A DNA stretch of 64,000 nucleotides, taken from assembly GCF_014204915.1 (NCBI RefSeq), contig NZ_JACHMH010000001.1, forward strand, positions 1,984,001-2,048,000, read 5' to 3'. A program made the position numbers and the translations under genes. Source of the stretch: Crossiella cryophila (lineage in GTDB: Bacteria; Actinomycetota; Actinomycetes; Mycobacteriales; Pseudonocardiaceae). The notes under the pieces are model-generated. The model did not search any database. It was not told the origin of the DNA and saw only the letters and a program-made list of their open reading frames with translations. Below are positions 39,512 to 48,604 of the stretch, one piece after another; within the stretch, counting starts at the first letter, position 1, and each line of letters opens with the position of its first letter.

Positions 39512-39554
39512 CTGAGCTAACTCTCGGTAAGGACATACCTTGAGGTAAGCTCAG
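39512..39554. promoter_or_regulatory. Dyad in the NmrA-like/HxlR divergent gap
   Basis: CTGAGCT (39512-39518) pairs with AGCTCAG (39548-39554). Inside it AAGG-ACATA-CCTT and GGTA-N6-TACC add further symmetry around 39533. The dyad lies just upstream of the HxlR ATG (39558) and about 50 bp from the reductase start. It is a good candidate binding site for the HxlR protein on both promoters. Confidence 0.5.
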
Positions 39555-39557
39555 TAC

Positions 39558-39929
39558 ATGACGGGAGGCGCGCAGCTCACACCGGCCGAGGCGGGTACGC
39601 GGTATGAGGTGTTTCACACCGACTGCCCCGCACGCGAGGTGGTCGACCACGTGACCAGCAGGTGGGGCATCTGGGTGCTGATCTCCTTGCGGAGCGGCGA
39701 CCTCCGGTTCTACGAGCTGCGCGAGAGCATCCAGGGCATCAGCGAGAAGATGCTCGCCCAGACCCTGCGCGCGCTGGTCAAGGACGGCCTGGTCTGGCGA
39801 GAGGTCGAGCCGACGACACCGCCCCAGGTCACCTACGGGCTGACCGAGTTCGGCCGGGACCTCGGCGAGCCGCTGGCGGAGCTGTTCGACCGGATCACCC
39901 GGCGGCTGCCGCCGCGCGAGTTGGGATAG
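39558..39929 (+). CDS. HxlR family transcriptional regulator
   Basis: This 123-residue winged-helix regulator has CPAREVVDHVTSRWGIWVLISL, with the redox-responsive type cysteine before the first helix, then GDLRFYELRESIQGISEKMLAQTLRALVKDGLV and TYGLTEFGRDL. The single N-terminal cysteine suggests sensing of electrophiles or oxidants such as aldehydes or quinones. It is divergent from the NmrA-like reductase and probably autoregulated through the dyad between them. Confidence 0.88.
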   Translation: MTGGAQLTPAEAGTRYEVFHTDCPAREVVDHVTSRWGIWVLISLRSGDLRFYELRESIQGISEKMLAQTLRALVKDGLVWREVEPTTPPQVTYGLTEFGRDLGEPLAELFDRITRRLPPRELG

Positions 39930-39993
39930 CGCGGCGAGGGCCTGGTGCGACTGGTCCGTATCCGCCGCCCGTGGCGGGAAAGGCTCGCCGCGA

Positions 39994-40779
39994 TCACCTG
40001 GCGAGCTGGTCCAGCGCCGGCTGGTGCAGCAGCCCGTTGCTGGTCAGCACGCTGCCGCCGGTGTAGTCGGGCTTGCCGGACAGGTCGGTGAACCGGCCGC
40101 CCGCCTCCTCCACCAGCACCTGCGCCGCGGCCACGTCCCACGGGTTCACGATGGCCTCCGCGGCCAGGTCGATGACACCCTCGGCCACCAGGCAGTGCTG
40201 CCAGAAGTCGCCGAAGGCCCGGTTCTCCCAGCAGGCGTCCACCAGCCGCAGGTAGGCCTCCCGCGAGTGGTACTCCACCCAGGAACCCAGGTGCGTGGTG
40301 GACAGGTAGGCATCCGCCAGCTCGCGCACGCCGGAGACGGCCAGCCGCTGCGGCTCGCCACCGGTGGGCGCGGCCCAGGCCCCGGCGCCGCGGGCCGCCC
40401 ACCAGCGGCGGTGCAAGGCGGGGGCGCTGATCACGCCGAGGACCGGGCGGCCGTCCTCGACCAGGGCGATCAGGGTGGCGTAGGCGGGCACGCCGCGCAG
40501 GAAGTTCTTGGTGCCGTCGATCGGGTCCAGCACCCAGACCCGGCCCGCGCCGGTGTCGGTGCCGCCGCGTTCCTCCCCTGCCACCTCGTCGCCGGGGCGT
40601 TCGGCGGTCAGCACGGCCCGGATGGCGTCCTCGACGGCCAGGTCGGCGTCGGTGACGGGGGTCCGGTCCGGTTTGCGCTCGACCACCAGGTCGCGGGCGC
40701 GGAAGCGGTCCAGGGTGATCGAGTCGGCGGTGTCGGCCAGGCGCAGCGCGAGATCAAGATCCGCGGAATACGTGGTCAC
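39994..40779 (-). CDS. hisN: Histidinol-phosphatase / inositol monophosphatase family
   Basis: This 261-residue lithium-sensitive-type phosphatase has the three metal/phosphate motifs: GEERGG, DPIDGTKNFLRG and NPWDVAAAQVLVEEAGG. In actinobacteria this subfamily (HisN) dephosphorylates histidinol phosphate in histidine synthesis; a generic inositol phosphatase role is the alternative. It starts at GTG 40779, 23 bp from the divergent response regulator. Confidence 0.85.
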   Translation of the reverse strand: MTTYSADLDLALRLADTADSITLDRFRARDLVVERKPDRTPVTDADLAVEDAIRAVLTAERPGDEVAGEERGGTDTGAGRVWVLDPIDGTKNFLRGVPAYATLIALVEDGRPVLGVISAPALHRRWWAARGAGAWAAPTGGEPQRLAVSGVRELADAYLSTTHLGSWVEYHSREAYLRLVDACWENRAFGDFWQHCLVAEGVIDLAAEAIVNPWDVAAAQVLVEEAGGRFTDLSGKPDYTGGSVLTSNGLLHQPALDQLAR

Positions 40780-40802
40780 GCCGATGAGCCTAGGCTGGTG
40801 CC

Positions 40803-41477
40803 GTGAGTGTGGTGCTGCTGGCTGAGGACGACCCCGCGATCGCCGACCCGTTGTCCCGCGCGTTACAGCGTGAGGGCTACGCGGTGCACGTGGTCGCGGA
40901 CGGGGTCAGCGCGCTGGAGGCGGCCAGCAACGGCGAGGTCGACCTGCTGGTGCTGGACCTCGGCCTGCCCCGGCTGGACGGCCTGGAGGTCTGCCGCAGG
41001 CTGCGCGCGAACGGGCGGGGCATCCCGGTGCTCATGCTCACCGCGCGTGCCGACGAGGTGGACTTCGTGGTCGGCCTGGACGCCGGCGCCGACGACTACG
41101 TGGCCAAACCGTTCCGGCTGGCCGAGCTGATGGCCCGGATCCGGGCCCTGCTGCGCCGCCGTTCGCCGGGCACGCTGGAGGCCAGCGGCGTCCGGCTGGA
41201 CCTGGCCGCGCGCCGGGTGCTGGTGGACGGGCACGAGGTCACCCTGGCCAACAAGGAGTTCGAGCTGCTGCGGGTGCTGATGCAGCGGGCAGGCCAGGTG
41301 GTCAGCAGGGACGAGATCCTGGAAGAGGTCTGGAACGACCCCGAACTGCGCGGCAGCAAGACCCTGGACATGCACATCTCCTGGCTGCGCCGCAAGATCG
41401 GGGACACCCAGGGCGGCAACACCGAACGCCGGATCGCCACCGTGCGCGGCGTCGGCTTCCGGTTCAACAGCGACTAG
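40803..41477 (+). CDS. OmpR-family response regulator
   Basis: The 224-residue regulator has a receiver domain (acidic pocket AEDDPAI, phospho-acceptor Asp in LLVLDLGLP, and K in YVAKPF) and an OmpR/PhoB winged helix (LANKEFELLRVLMQRAGQVVSRDEILEEVW; KTLDMHISWLRRKIG; VRGVGFRF). It is paired with the histidine kinase that begins 10 bp after its stop. The GTG start is at 40803. The regulon cannot be told from the sequence. Confidence 0.92.
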   Translation: MSVVLLAEDDPAIADPLSRALQREGYAVHVVADGVSALEAASNGEVDLLVLDLGLPRLDGLEVCRRLRANGRGIPVLMLTARADEVDFVVGLDAGADDYVAKPFRLAELMARIRALLRRRSPGTLEASGVRLDLAARRVLVDGHEVTLANKEFELLRVLMQRAGQVVSRDEILEEVWNDPELRGSKTLDMHISWLRRKIGDTQGGNTERRIATVRGVGFRFNSD

Positions 41478-41487
41478 GAGCGGAGGG

Positions 41488-42771
41488 GTGCCGGTGCGTC
41501 GCCGAATCCTCCAGTCCACCCTGCTGGCGGTGGCGGTGACCGGGGTCGCCCTCGGGCTGCCGCTGGGGTACACGGCGCTGACCGTGGTGCACGACGTGAC
41601 CCACCGGGACCTGGCCAACCGGGCCCGGCAGATCGCCGCGGTGCTGGACAGCCAGCTCGCCGAGCGCAGGCAGATCGACATGGCCGCGGTGGACGTGCTG
41701 CGGCCGGAGGGCGGGCAGGTCAGGGTCACCGGGCTGTCCTCAGGCGACCGGACGCTGGGCACCAGCCCTGGGCCGGACGAGATGAGCGAGTCGGTGCCGA
41801 TGGCCCAGCACGGCCAGGTGACGGTGGCCGCCAGCGCCGCGCCGCTGCGCACCGACCAGCTGGAGGTCGCCGGGGTGGTGACCCTGCTGGTGGTGCTCTC
41901 GGTCGGCATCGGCGCGACGGTGGCCACGGTGACCGCGCGCCGGCTGGCCGAGCCGCTGCGGCACGTCGCCGACCGGGCCGCCCGGCTGGGCGCCGGTGAC
42001 TTCCGGCCCGATCCGCGGCGCTACCGGATAAACGAACTGGACAAGCTGGCCGAGGCGCTGGACACCTCGGCCTCGGCACTGGCCCAGCTGCTGCAACGGG
42101 AGCGGGAGCTGATCGGTGACGTCTCGCACCAGCTGCGCAGCAGGCTGACCGCGATGCAGCTGCGGCTGGAATCGCTGGCCATGCACGCCGAGGAGGCCAC
42201 CGCCGAGGACGCCAACGCCGCCCTTGAGCAGTCCGAACGCCTCTCCACGGTGCTGGACGAGCTGCTGGCCGCCGCGCACGCGGCCCGCGCGGTGGACGCC
42301 GAACCGGTGGACCTCGCCTCGCAGTTGCCGATCATGGTCCAGGAGTGGCGGGCCTCGCTGCGCCAGCACGGCCGCGCGTTGCGGCTGCGCGCGCCCAACG
42401 GGCTGCTGGCCAGGGCCACCCCGTCCCGGCTGCGCGAGACCCTTGGCGTGCTGCTGGACAACGCGTTGCGGCACGGCGGCGGCACCGTGCACGTGAGCGC
42501 CCGGCGCGGCGACGCGATGATCGTGGTGGAGGTCACCGACGGCGGTGGCGGGGTGCCGGAGGACCTGGCCGCGCACATCTTCGAGCGTGGCGTCTCCGGC
42601 GGCGGCTCGACCGGCGTTGGCCTGGCGCTGGCCAGGGCGCTGGTGGAGGCCGACGGCGGGCGGCTGGAACTGTCCGTGCCGCGCACGGCCACCTTCAGCA
42701 TCTTCCTGCCGGTGCCGCGCGCCGACGACGTGCCCGACCTGCGCTGGCCGACCGAGGCCAGCCCGCGCTGA
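41488..42771 (+). CDS. Sensor histidine kinase of the OmpR-type pair
   Basis: This 427-residue membrane kinase has two membrane helices (~residues 8-35 and ~130-155) flanking an extracytoplasmic loop of ~95 residues, a HAMP segment, a HisKA phospho-acceptor in VSHQLRSRLTAMQLRLESL, and a HATPase domain (LLDNALRHGGGTVHV, DGGGGVPED, STGVGLALARALVEADGG). It probably phosphorylates the regulator encoded just upstream. The start is GTG 41488 or GTG 41494, since both follow GGAGG. Confidence 0.9.
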   Translation: MPVRRRILQSTLLAVAVTGVALGLPLGYTALTVVHDVTHRDLANRARQIAAVLDSQLAERRQIDMAAVDVLRPEGGQVRVTGLSSGDRTLGTSPGPDEMSESVPMAQHGQVTVAASAAPLRTDQLEVAGVVTLLVVLSVGIGATVATVTARRLAEPLRHVADRAARLGAGDFRPDPRRYRINELDKLAEALDTSASALAQLLQRERELIGDVSHQLRSRLTAMQLRLESLAMHAEEATAEDANAALEQSERLSTVLDELLAAAHAARAVDAEPVDLASQLPIMVQEWRASLRQHGRALRLRAPNGLLARATPSRLRETLGVLLDNALRHGGGTVHVSARRGDAMIVVEVTDGGGGVPEDLAAHIFERGVSGGGSTGVGLALARALVEADGGRLELSVPRTATFSIFLPVPRADDVPDLRWPTEASPR

Positions 42772-42774
42772 GCC

Positions 42775-43410
42775 TCAGGAGTGGCCGAGCTGCTCTTCGT
42801 CCTCATCGGTGCGCTTGGGCGCGCTCCGCCGGACCTTGCCACTGCCGTTGCCGTTGGTCGCGGTCCCGTTGGCCGCGAGGTCGGTGACCACCGGCTCGCC
42901 GACCTGGTAGGTCTTGTGCGGGCGCACGCCCTCCTCCGGGAAGACGAACTTCCGGAAGGCCCACCAGCGGAACAGCATGCCGATCAGCACGCCGCCGATC
43001 TGGCCGATGAAGAAGTCGCCCAGCTCCTGGGAGAGCAGGCTCACGTCCGGGTAGCGCAGGTCCAGCACGTACCGGGAGAAGGCCAGCGGGGCCGTGTAGA
43101 TGCCCACCGCGATGCCGCTGACCAGGAAGTACAGCGCGGCCTCGTGCTGCTTCTCGCGGCCGCCTCGGGTGCGGAAGGACCACTCCCGGTTGAGCACGTA
43201 GGAGACGATGGTCGCCATCAGCACCGCGATGCCCTTGGCGATCAACGGCTTGGTCTCCAGCACCGTCAGCTTGAGGCCGTAGAAGATGCCGCTGTCGATG
43301 AGGAAGGTCGTTCCGCCCACCAGGGCGAACTTCAGCAGCTCACGGTGCTTGAGCAGGTGCCGCCGCAAGCCCTGCGGCAGCATTCCGAGCACGGTCTCCA
43401 CTACGGCCAC
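42775..43410 (-). CDS. GtrA family membrane protein
   Basis: This 211-residue GtrA-like protein has four membrane helices. The family is thought to move polyprenyl-linked sugars across the membrane in cell-envelope glycosylation. Motifs: FALVGGTTFLIDSGIFY, SYVLNREWSFRTRGG and GMLFRWWAFRKFVFP. The C-terminal ~45 residues are charged and cytosolic (NGNGSGK, KRTDEDEE). A paralogue lies 36 bp upstream on the same strand. A GtrA gene occupies the same relative place in the mycobacterial locus near purK. Confidence 0.88.
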   Translation of the reverse strand: MAVVETVLGMLPQGLRRHLLKHRELLKFALVGGTTFLIDSGIFYGLKLTVLETKPLIAKGIAVLMATIVSYVLNREWSFRTRGGREKQHEAALYFLVSGIAVGIYTAPLAFSRYVLDLRYPDVSLLSQELGDFFIGQIGGVLIGMLFRWWAFRKFVFPEEGVRPHKTYQVGEPVVTDLAANGTATNGNGSGKVRRSAPKRTDEDEEQLGHS

Positions 43411-43446
43411 TCCGGCAGTCTACGGATCCCGTTCACCCGGTTGGCC

Positions 43447-44031
43447 TCAGCGCAGCGGAACGGACCGCTCCTCCGCACTGGCGAGGCGCTTCTCCGCGCG
43501 GACGGTGCGGATGATGGTGTGCACCTCGGGCTTGCTCGGCGTGGCGGCCTTGGGCGCGGGGAAGACGAACTTCCGGAAGGCCCAGTAGCGGAACACCATC
43601 GCCAGCAGGGTGCCCAGGATCAGGCCGCTGAGGAAGTCCGACATCTCCTGCACGGCCCAGCTGACGTGCGGCTCCTCCAGGAACAGCGCGTACCTGGCCA
43701 CCCACATCGGCGCCGAGCTGATCACCACGCCGACGCCGCTGATCAGGAAGTACAGCGCGGCCTCGTGGTGCCGCTCGCGGCCGCCGCGGGTGCGGAAGGA
43801 CCACTCCCGGTTGAGCACGTAGCCGACCACGGTGGCCACGATCACGCCGATCGCCCGCGCGGTCACCGGCTTGGTGTCCAGGATCGTCCACTTGAGGCTG
43901 TACATCACCACGGTGTCGACCAGGAAGGTCGCGCTGCCGACCACGGCGAAGCGGAACATCTCCCGGTTCTGCCGAATCCAGTCGCGGTATCGCGGGGGCA
44001 ATTTGGCGAACACGGCTTCGGCTGCGAACAC
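43447..44031 (-). CDS. GtrA family membrane protein, paralogue
   Basis: The 194-residue GtrA-like protein has the same four-helix plan as its neighbour (FAVVGSATFLVDTVVMYSLKW, GYVLNREWSFRTRGG, MVFRYWAFRKFVFP). Near-identical blocks around the central loop show the pair arose by tandem duplication, while helix 1 and the tails have diverged. It may serve a different lipid-linked sugar or form a heteromer. It is transcribed with the copy downstream. Confidence 0.88.
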   Translation of the reverse strand: MFAAEAVFAKLPPRYRDWIRQNREMFRFAVVGSATFLVDTVVMYSLKWTILDTKPVTARAIGVIVATVVGYVLNREWSFRTRGGRERHHEAALYFLISGVGVVISSAPMWVARYALFLEEPHVSWAVQEMSDFLSGLILGTLLAMVFRYWAFRKFVFPAPKAATPSKPEVHTIIRTVRAEKRLASAEERSVPLR

Positions 44032-44145
44032 CCGGGGGAGTTTAGAGATCGACGATCACACCCCCCGATCGGCCCGTGCCTTATTCACCAACTAACGGCC
44101 GGGTTTGCCGGGTTTGTCAGTGACACTCCCGGCCGACACGCCAGA

Positions 44146-46365
44146 TCAACACTCCGGCAGCAGCCAGGACAGCCACGGCGGCAGCGTCGGCTTGCACGTC
44201 GGCGGTGGCGGCGCGGAGGTCGTGGTGCGGGCCGGGGAGGTCGGTTTGGGTGGCTGCACCGGCTTGGTCGACGGCGGAGCGGCGGGCGGTGGCTGGGTGC
44301 TCGGCTGCTCGGAGTTGCCCGGCTCCCGGCCGCTCGTGGTCGGCTTCCGGCTGCTCGGCGTGGTCGGTTTCACCGGAGTCGTGGTGGTCGTGGTCGGCGT
44401 GGTGGTGCCGGGCACCGGCGGGTTCGGCGGGCGGTCCGGGTCGACCGGGCCGGGGTGCTCGCGGATGTGGATGGGCACCGTGATCTCGGCCTTGGCCTCG
44501 CCGAGGGTGCCGCTGACCCGCGCCTCGTCCTTGATCACGCCGAGCGAGGTGAGCCAGGTGCGGAACACCACCCGCTCGCCGGGCTTGAGCCTGCCGGTGC
44601 AGGTCACCACGTTGCCGAAGCCCTTGCAGTGCTTGGTCCAGGCGAAGGACACGGTTCGCTCGGGCAGCGTGATGGTCACCGTCAGCGGCGCCTCCCTGGT
44701 GCCCCGGTTGATCGCGGTGACATCCATCCTGATCGGCCACCACCAGCCGTGGTGCCAGGTCTCCGCGCGCAGTTCGAGGGCGTCGTTCTGCTTGACCCGC
44801 ACGGTCACCTCGGACAGCGACAGGCTGATGCTCGCGCCCGCGTTCACGTTGCCGGTGATCCGCCCCGGCTGCACGTCCGGCCCGGCGCTGAGCCGGAACC
44901 CGAAGGTCACCGACTCACCCGGCTCCAGCCCGCGGCCGGTGACACAGGAGATCTTGCCGGTGCCGCCCTGGCAGCTGATGCCGATGGCCTTGGCGCCCTG
45001 GGCGAGCACGCCGGTGCGGGCGAAGCGCTGCCCGGCGCCGGGCACCTCGGCCAGCACACCCGGCGGCAGGTTCAGCGCCGCGGTGACCGGCTCGGACACC
45101 CCGGTGCCGCTGTTGCGCACGGTCACCGGCAGGTCGACCGGGGCGCCCCCGGGGGTGAGCTGCACCGGCTCGCTGGGCGCGGAGGCGGACAGCGCGGGGG
45201 TCGGCGCGGGCGGCGGCGGGGTGGTCGTCGGCGGCGGGGGCGGCGGTGGGGGCTGGCTCGGCTGGGAGCTGGGCGGCGGCTGCGAGGGTGGCGGCGGCTG
45301 CGGGCTGGGCGGCGGCGGAGGCTTGGGGGTTGGCTGGGCCGGGCTGGGCACCACCACCGAACTGCTCGACGGCGGTGCGGCCACCGGCGGGCTCTGCGGG
45401 GACTCGCCGGCGGCCAGCGCGACCGCGACCGCGGCCACCACGGCCGCCGCCGAGGCCCCGGTGGCCAGGAACTGCCGGGGAACCGAACTGGCCGCCCCGG
45501 CCATGCCACCCGCGCCACCGGCCGCGGCGCCCGCGGTGACCGCGACCGCGGCCACGCCAGCCGCCTTGGCCGCGGTGGCCGAGAGCGCCAGGTAGGCCAT
45601 GACCGCGCCACCGAGCACCAGCGGGGCGATGAACACCCGCATGGCCCCGTTCACATCGTGCAGCTCAGCGGCCAGCGCCCGGCAGTTCGCGCAGGTGTCC
45701 AGGTGCGCCTCGACCTGCGCGGTCTCCCGCTTGGACAGGCCGTCGCGGGTCCACGCGCCGAGCCGGTCCACGGTGGCCCGGCACTGCTCCTCGGCCACCG
45801 AGTCCAGGTGCACCTGCAGGTAGGCCTGGCGCAGGCCCTCGCGGGCCCGGTAGGCCAGCGCGGAGACGCCGTTGGCGGTCAGTCCCAGGATCGGCGCGAT
45901 CTCGGCCGGGGACTGCTGCTCGACCTCGGTGTGCCAGAGCACGGCCTGCCAGCGCTCGGGCAGCCGGGCGAAGGCCTTGGCGGCCAGGGTCTTCTCCAGC
46001 CCGGCGACCGCGGTGTCGGTGAAGGGCACCCCGGAGTCGAAGGCGGCCACGTCGTCGGAGACCTGGACCTTCTTCTCCCGGCGGGACCGGTCGTAGGCGT
46101 TGTGCCGCAACGCGGTCAGCAGGTAGGCGCGGAAGGCCGCGTCCGGGCCCTTGCCCGCCCGCAGCGTGTCCAGGACCTTGGCGAAGGCGTCCGACACCAG
46201 GTCGTCGGCCTCGCCGGGGGAGCGCGACATCTGCCGGGCCAGGTTGTAGGCGGCCGACACGTGCCGCTCGTACAGCAGGGCGTAGGAGTCCATCGAACCC
46301 GAGCGCACCGAGTCGATCAGCTCCGCGTCACTGGGACCCTGTACCTCGTCCTGAACTGTTGCCAC
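44146..46365 (-). CDS. Sigma factor fused to zinc finger, two membrane helices and large extracellular region
   Basis: The 739-residue product begins with an ECF-type sigma factor (region 2 ~20-95: NLARQMSRSPGEADDLVSDAFAKVL; region 4 ~125-185: LPERWQAVLWHTEVEQQSPAEIA, GVSALAYRAREGLRQA). A zinc-finger motif (H221xxxC225xxC228) follows, then membrane helices near 243-262 and 302-320. A Pro/Ser-rich stretch (~325-390) leads to beta-sandwich-like repeats (PVTVRNSGTGVSEPVTAAL; MDVTAINRGTREAPLTVTI) and a final Pro/Thr-rich tail ending in Cys. I chose GTG 46365 because GGAGGA precedes it. It is the second such fusion in the window. Confidence 0.82.
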   Translation of the reverse strand: MATVQDEVQGPSDAELIDSVRSGSMDSYALLYERHVSAAYNLARQMSRSPGEADDLVSDAFAKVLDTLRAGKGPDAAFRAYLLTALRHNAYDRSRREKKVQVSDDVAAFDSGVPFTDTAVAGLEKTLAAKAFARLPERWQAVLWHTEVEQQSPAEIAPILGLTANGVSALAYRAREGLRQAYLQVHLDSVAEEQCRATVDRLGAWTRDGLSKRETAQVEAHLDTCANCRALAAELHDVNGAMRVFIAPLVLGGAVMAYLALSATAAKAAGVAAVAVTAGAAAGGAGGMAGAASSVPRQFLATGASAAAVVAAVAVALAAGESPQSPPVAAPPSSSSVVVPSPAQPTPKPPPPPSPQPPPPSQPPPSSQPSQPPPPPPPPTTTPPPPAPTPALSASAPSEPVQLTPGGAPVDLPVTVRNSGTGVSEPVTAALNLPPGVLAEVPGAGQRFARTGVLAQGAKAIGISCQGGTGKISCVTGRGLEPGESVTFGFRLSAGPDVQPGRITGNVNAGASISLSLSEVTVRVKQNDALELRAETWHHGWWWPIRMDVTAINRGTREAPLTVTITLPERTVSFAWTKHCKGFGNVVTCTGRLKPGERVVFRTWLTSLGVIKDEARVSGTLGEAKAEITVPIHIREHPGPVDPDRPPNPPVPGTTTPTTTTTTPVKPTTPSSRKPTTSGREPGNSEQPSTQPPPAAPPSTKPVQPPKPTSPARTTTSAPPPPTCKPTLPPWLSWLLPEC

Positions 46366-46551
46366 GCCCGTCCTCCATGTGTGGCGCACGACATCGCACC
46401 GGCTGCTCCGATGTCGCCCACCTGGTGTGCTCGCTCAGTGTGACGGAACGGTTTGTGCTTCGTCACCTCGAACGGCGTCACGAAGAGGTGTCTGGCGCGT
46501 CACCGCATCGGAGCAGAACCAGGGGCCTTTCGAGAAGGAGACCGATCGAGC

Positions 46552-47379
46552 GTGAGTGTGCGTGAGGTGGCGCCCCGGCCCAGCCGCGGTGGCAGCGACG
46601 CGGACCTGCGTGCACTGCGCTCGCGGTGGCGGACCGCGAGCCTGGCCGCCGGCTGGCCGTTCCCCGCTGACTGGACCCTGCCCGAGGTGGACGCGGTCTG
46701 CCGGGCCGTGGTCGAACACGGGGATGTGGCATCCGCGCTGATCAGACTGGGGCACCGGCGGGCAGAGGCCGGGGCCAGCCTGGCCGAGACACTGCAGGAT
46801 CTGGCCGCGCTGCACGCGGTGCTGGAGGCCCCCGACGGCCGGGACGGCATCGTCTCCGCCGACCCGGACGCGGTGCCGGCGCGGCTGCTGCGGGTGGTCG
46901 CGCTCGGCTGGGCCGAGGAGATGTCCGGCCGGGTCACCACGGCCGAGGCCACCGACGGGCTCACCGGCCTCGCCACCGCCTCCTACCTGCGCACACGGCT
47001 GCGCGAGGTCTACCACGAGGCCACCGCGGCAGGGGAGCGGACCGAGGACCGGCACGTGCTGGCCATGGTCGGCATCGACCTGAGCCAGGCCACCGGCTGG
47101 TCCCGGGTGGTGGCCATGGTGCTGGTCGCCGACGTGCTACGCCTGGTGTTCAACCGGGGCGAGACTCTGGCGGTCGTGGGTCCCTCGGTTGGAGCAGTAC
47201 TCACTCGGCGTGATCAAAGATTGCCTTTGCGACTGGCCACCGCCCGCTGGTTGGTGGAGCAACGGTTGGCGGCCGACCCGGATCTGGAGGGCAGCGTGCC
47301 GTTGCGGGTGTGGCTGGAGGCGCTGCCACCCACCCATCAGGCGGCCTGCGACCTCGTCAACGACCTCGGTCGCGGCTGA
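46552..47379 (+). CDS. GGDEF-like protein with degenerate active site
   Basis: This 275-residue protein has an N-terminal helical region (~1-120) followed by a segment that starts like a diguanylate cyclase domain (TDGLTGLATASYLRTRLREVYHEA, the D-LTGL-N-R motif). The signature GG[D/E]EF is missing; the corresponding place reads NRGETLAVVGPSVGAVL. So it is unlikely to make c-di-GMP and may be a regulatory or scaffolding relic. I chose GTG 46552, 11 nt after AAGGAG. It is divergent from the sigma-membrane fusion gene and could act with it. Confidence 0.6.
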   Translation: MSVREVAPRPSRGGSDADLRALRSRWRTASLAAGWPFPADWTLPEVDAVCRAVVEHGDVASALIRLGHRRAEAGASLAETLQDLAALHAVLEAPDGRDGIVSADPDAVPARLLRVVALGWAEEMSGRVTTAEATDGLTGLATASYLRTRLREVYHEATAAGERTEDRHVLAMVGIDLSQATGWSRVVAMVLVADVLRLVFNRGETLAVVGPSVGAVLTRRDQRLPLRLATARWLVEQRLAADPDLEGSVPLRVWLEALPPTHQAACDLVNDLGRG

Positions 47380-47409
47380 CCTGCCCCGCTGCACTAGGCT
47401 GACCTGCCC

Positions 47410-48603
47410 GTGGACCCCCGAACCGGCACCCCAGTAGTTGGCATGGTCGGCGGCGGACAGCTCGCGCGGATGACTCACCAGGCGGCGATCGCCCTCGGTC
47501 AGTCGTTGCGGGTGCTCGCCGTCTCCGAGGCCGATCCCGCCGCGCTTGTCGCGCGGGACGTGCAGATCGGCACGCACACCGATCTTGAGGCCCTGCGCAG
47601 TTTCGCCAAGGGCTGCGAGGTGCTGACCTTCGACCACGAGCACGTGCCTGCCGAGCACCTGCACGCGCTGGTCGCCGAGGACGTCACCGTGCACCCCGGC
47701 CCTGACGCGCTGATCTACGCCCAGGACAAGCTCAGGATGCGGGTCAAACTGCGTGAGCTGGACGTCCCGGTGCCGCCGTTCACCGAGGTCACCGAGGTGG
47801 CCGAGGTGCTGCGCTTCGGCGCCGAACACGGCTGGCCGTGCGTGCTCAAGGCCGTCCGCGGCGGCTACGACGGGCGTGGCGTGTGGATGCTCAACACCCC
47901 GCAGAGCGCCGAGCGCACCGTGCCCGAGCTGCTGGCCGCGGGCACCCCGCTGATGGTCGAGCAGTGCGTGCCGATGCGTCGCGAGCTGGCCGCGCTGATC
48001 GCCCGCTCGCCGTTCGGGCAGGGCGCGGCCTGGCCGGTGGTGCAGACCGTGCAGTCCGACGGCATCTGCGTCGAGGTGCTCGCGCCGGCCCCCGACCTGT
48101 CCGAGGCACTGGCCCAGCAGGCCCAGGAGCTGGCACTGCGGATCGCGGCCGAGCTGGGCGTGGTCGGCGTGCTCGCGGTGGAGCTGTTCGAGACCGCGGA
48201 CGGCGTGCTGGTCAACGAGCTGGCCATGCGCCCGCACAACTCCGGCCACTGGACCATGGACGGGGCAGGCACCTCCCAGTTCGAGCAGCACGTGCGCGCC
48301 GTGCTGGACTACCCGCTGGGCCTGACCGACCTCAAGGCCCCCGCGGTGGTGATGGCCAACGTGCTGGGCGCCCCCGCGCCGCCGAAGATGGGCGTTGACG
48401 AGCGGATCCACCACCTGTTCGCCCGGTTCCCGGAAGCGCGGGTGCACCTCTACGGCAAGGCGGAGCGGCCCGGTCGCAAGGTCGGGCACGTCAACGTGCT
48501 CGGCCAGGACCTGGCCGAGACGCGCAGGCGGGCCACGCTGGCCGCGCACTGGCTCTCGCACGGCGAGTGGACCGACGGATACGACGTGCACGGAGGGAAC
48601 TGA
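47410..48603 (+). CDS. purK: 5-(carboxyamino)imidazole ribonucleotide synthase
   Basis: This 397-residue ATP-grasp enzyme converts AIR, ATP and bicarbonate to N5-CAIR in purine synthesis. Motifs: [20 protein letters not shown] at the start, [43 protein letters not shown] and [17 protein letters not shown]. It starts at GTG 47410. The stop is 1 bp before the purE start codon, so the two are one operon. The order purK-purE is as in mycobacteria. Confidence 0.95.
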   Translation: MDPRTGTPVVGMVGGGQLARMTHQAAIALGQSLRVLAVSEADPAALVARDVQIGTHTDLEALRSFAKGCEVLTFDHEHVPAEHLHALVAEDVTVHPGPDALIYAQDKLRMRVKLRELDVPVPPFTEVTEVAEVLRFGAEHGWPCVLKAVRGGYDGRGVWMLNTPQSAERTVPELLAAGTPLMVEQCVPMRRELAALIARSPFGQGAAWPVVQTVQSDGICVEVLAPAPDLSEALAQQAQELALRIAAELGVVGVLAVELFETADGVLVNELAMRPHNSGHWTMDGAGTSQFEQHVRAVLDYPLGLTDLKAPAVVMANVLGAPAPPKMGVDERIHHLFARFPEARVHLYGKAERPGRKVGHVNVLGQDLAETRRRATLAAHWLSHGEWTDGYDVHGGN

Positions 48604-48604
48604 C

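Noticed and set aside
42781-46443. 1220-codon open frame on the plus strand across the GtrA and sigma fusion genes
   Set aside because: It is antisense to three genes with clear domains, has His/Gly/Arg-rich shadow composition typical of high-GC DNA and no recognisable motif.
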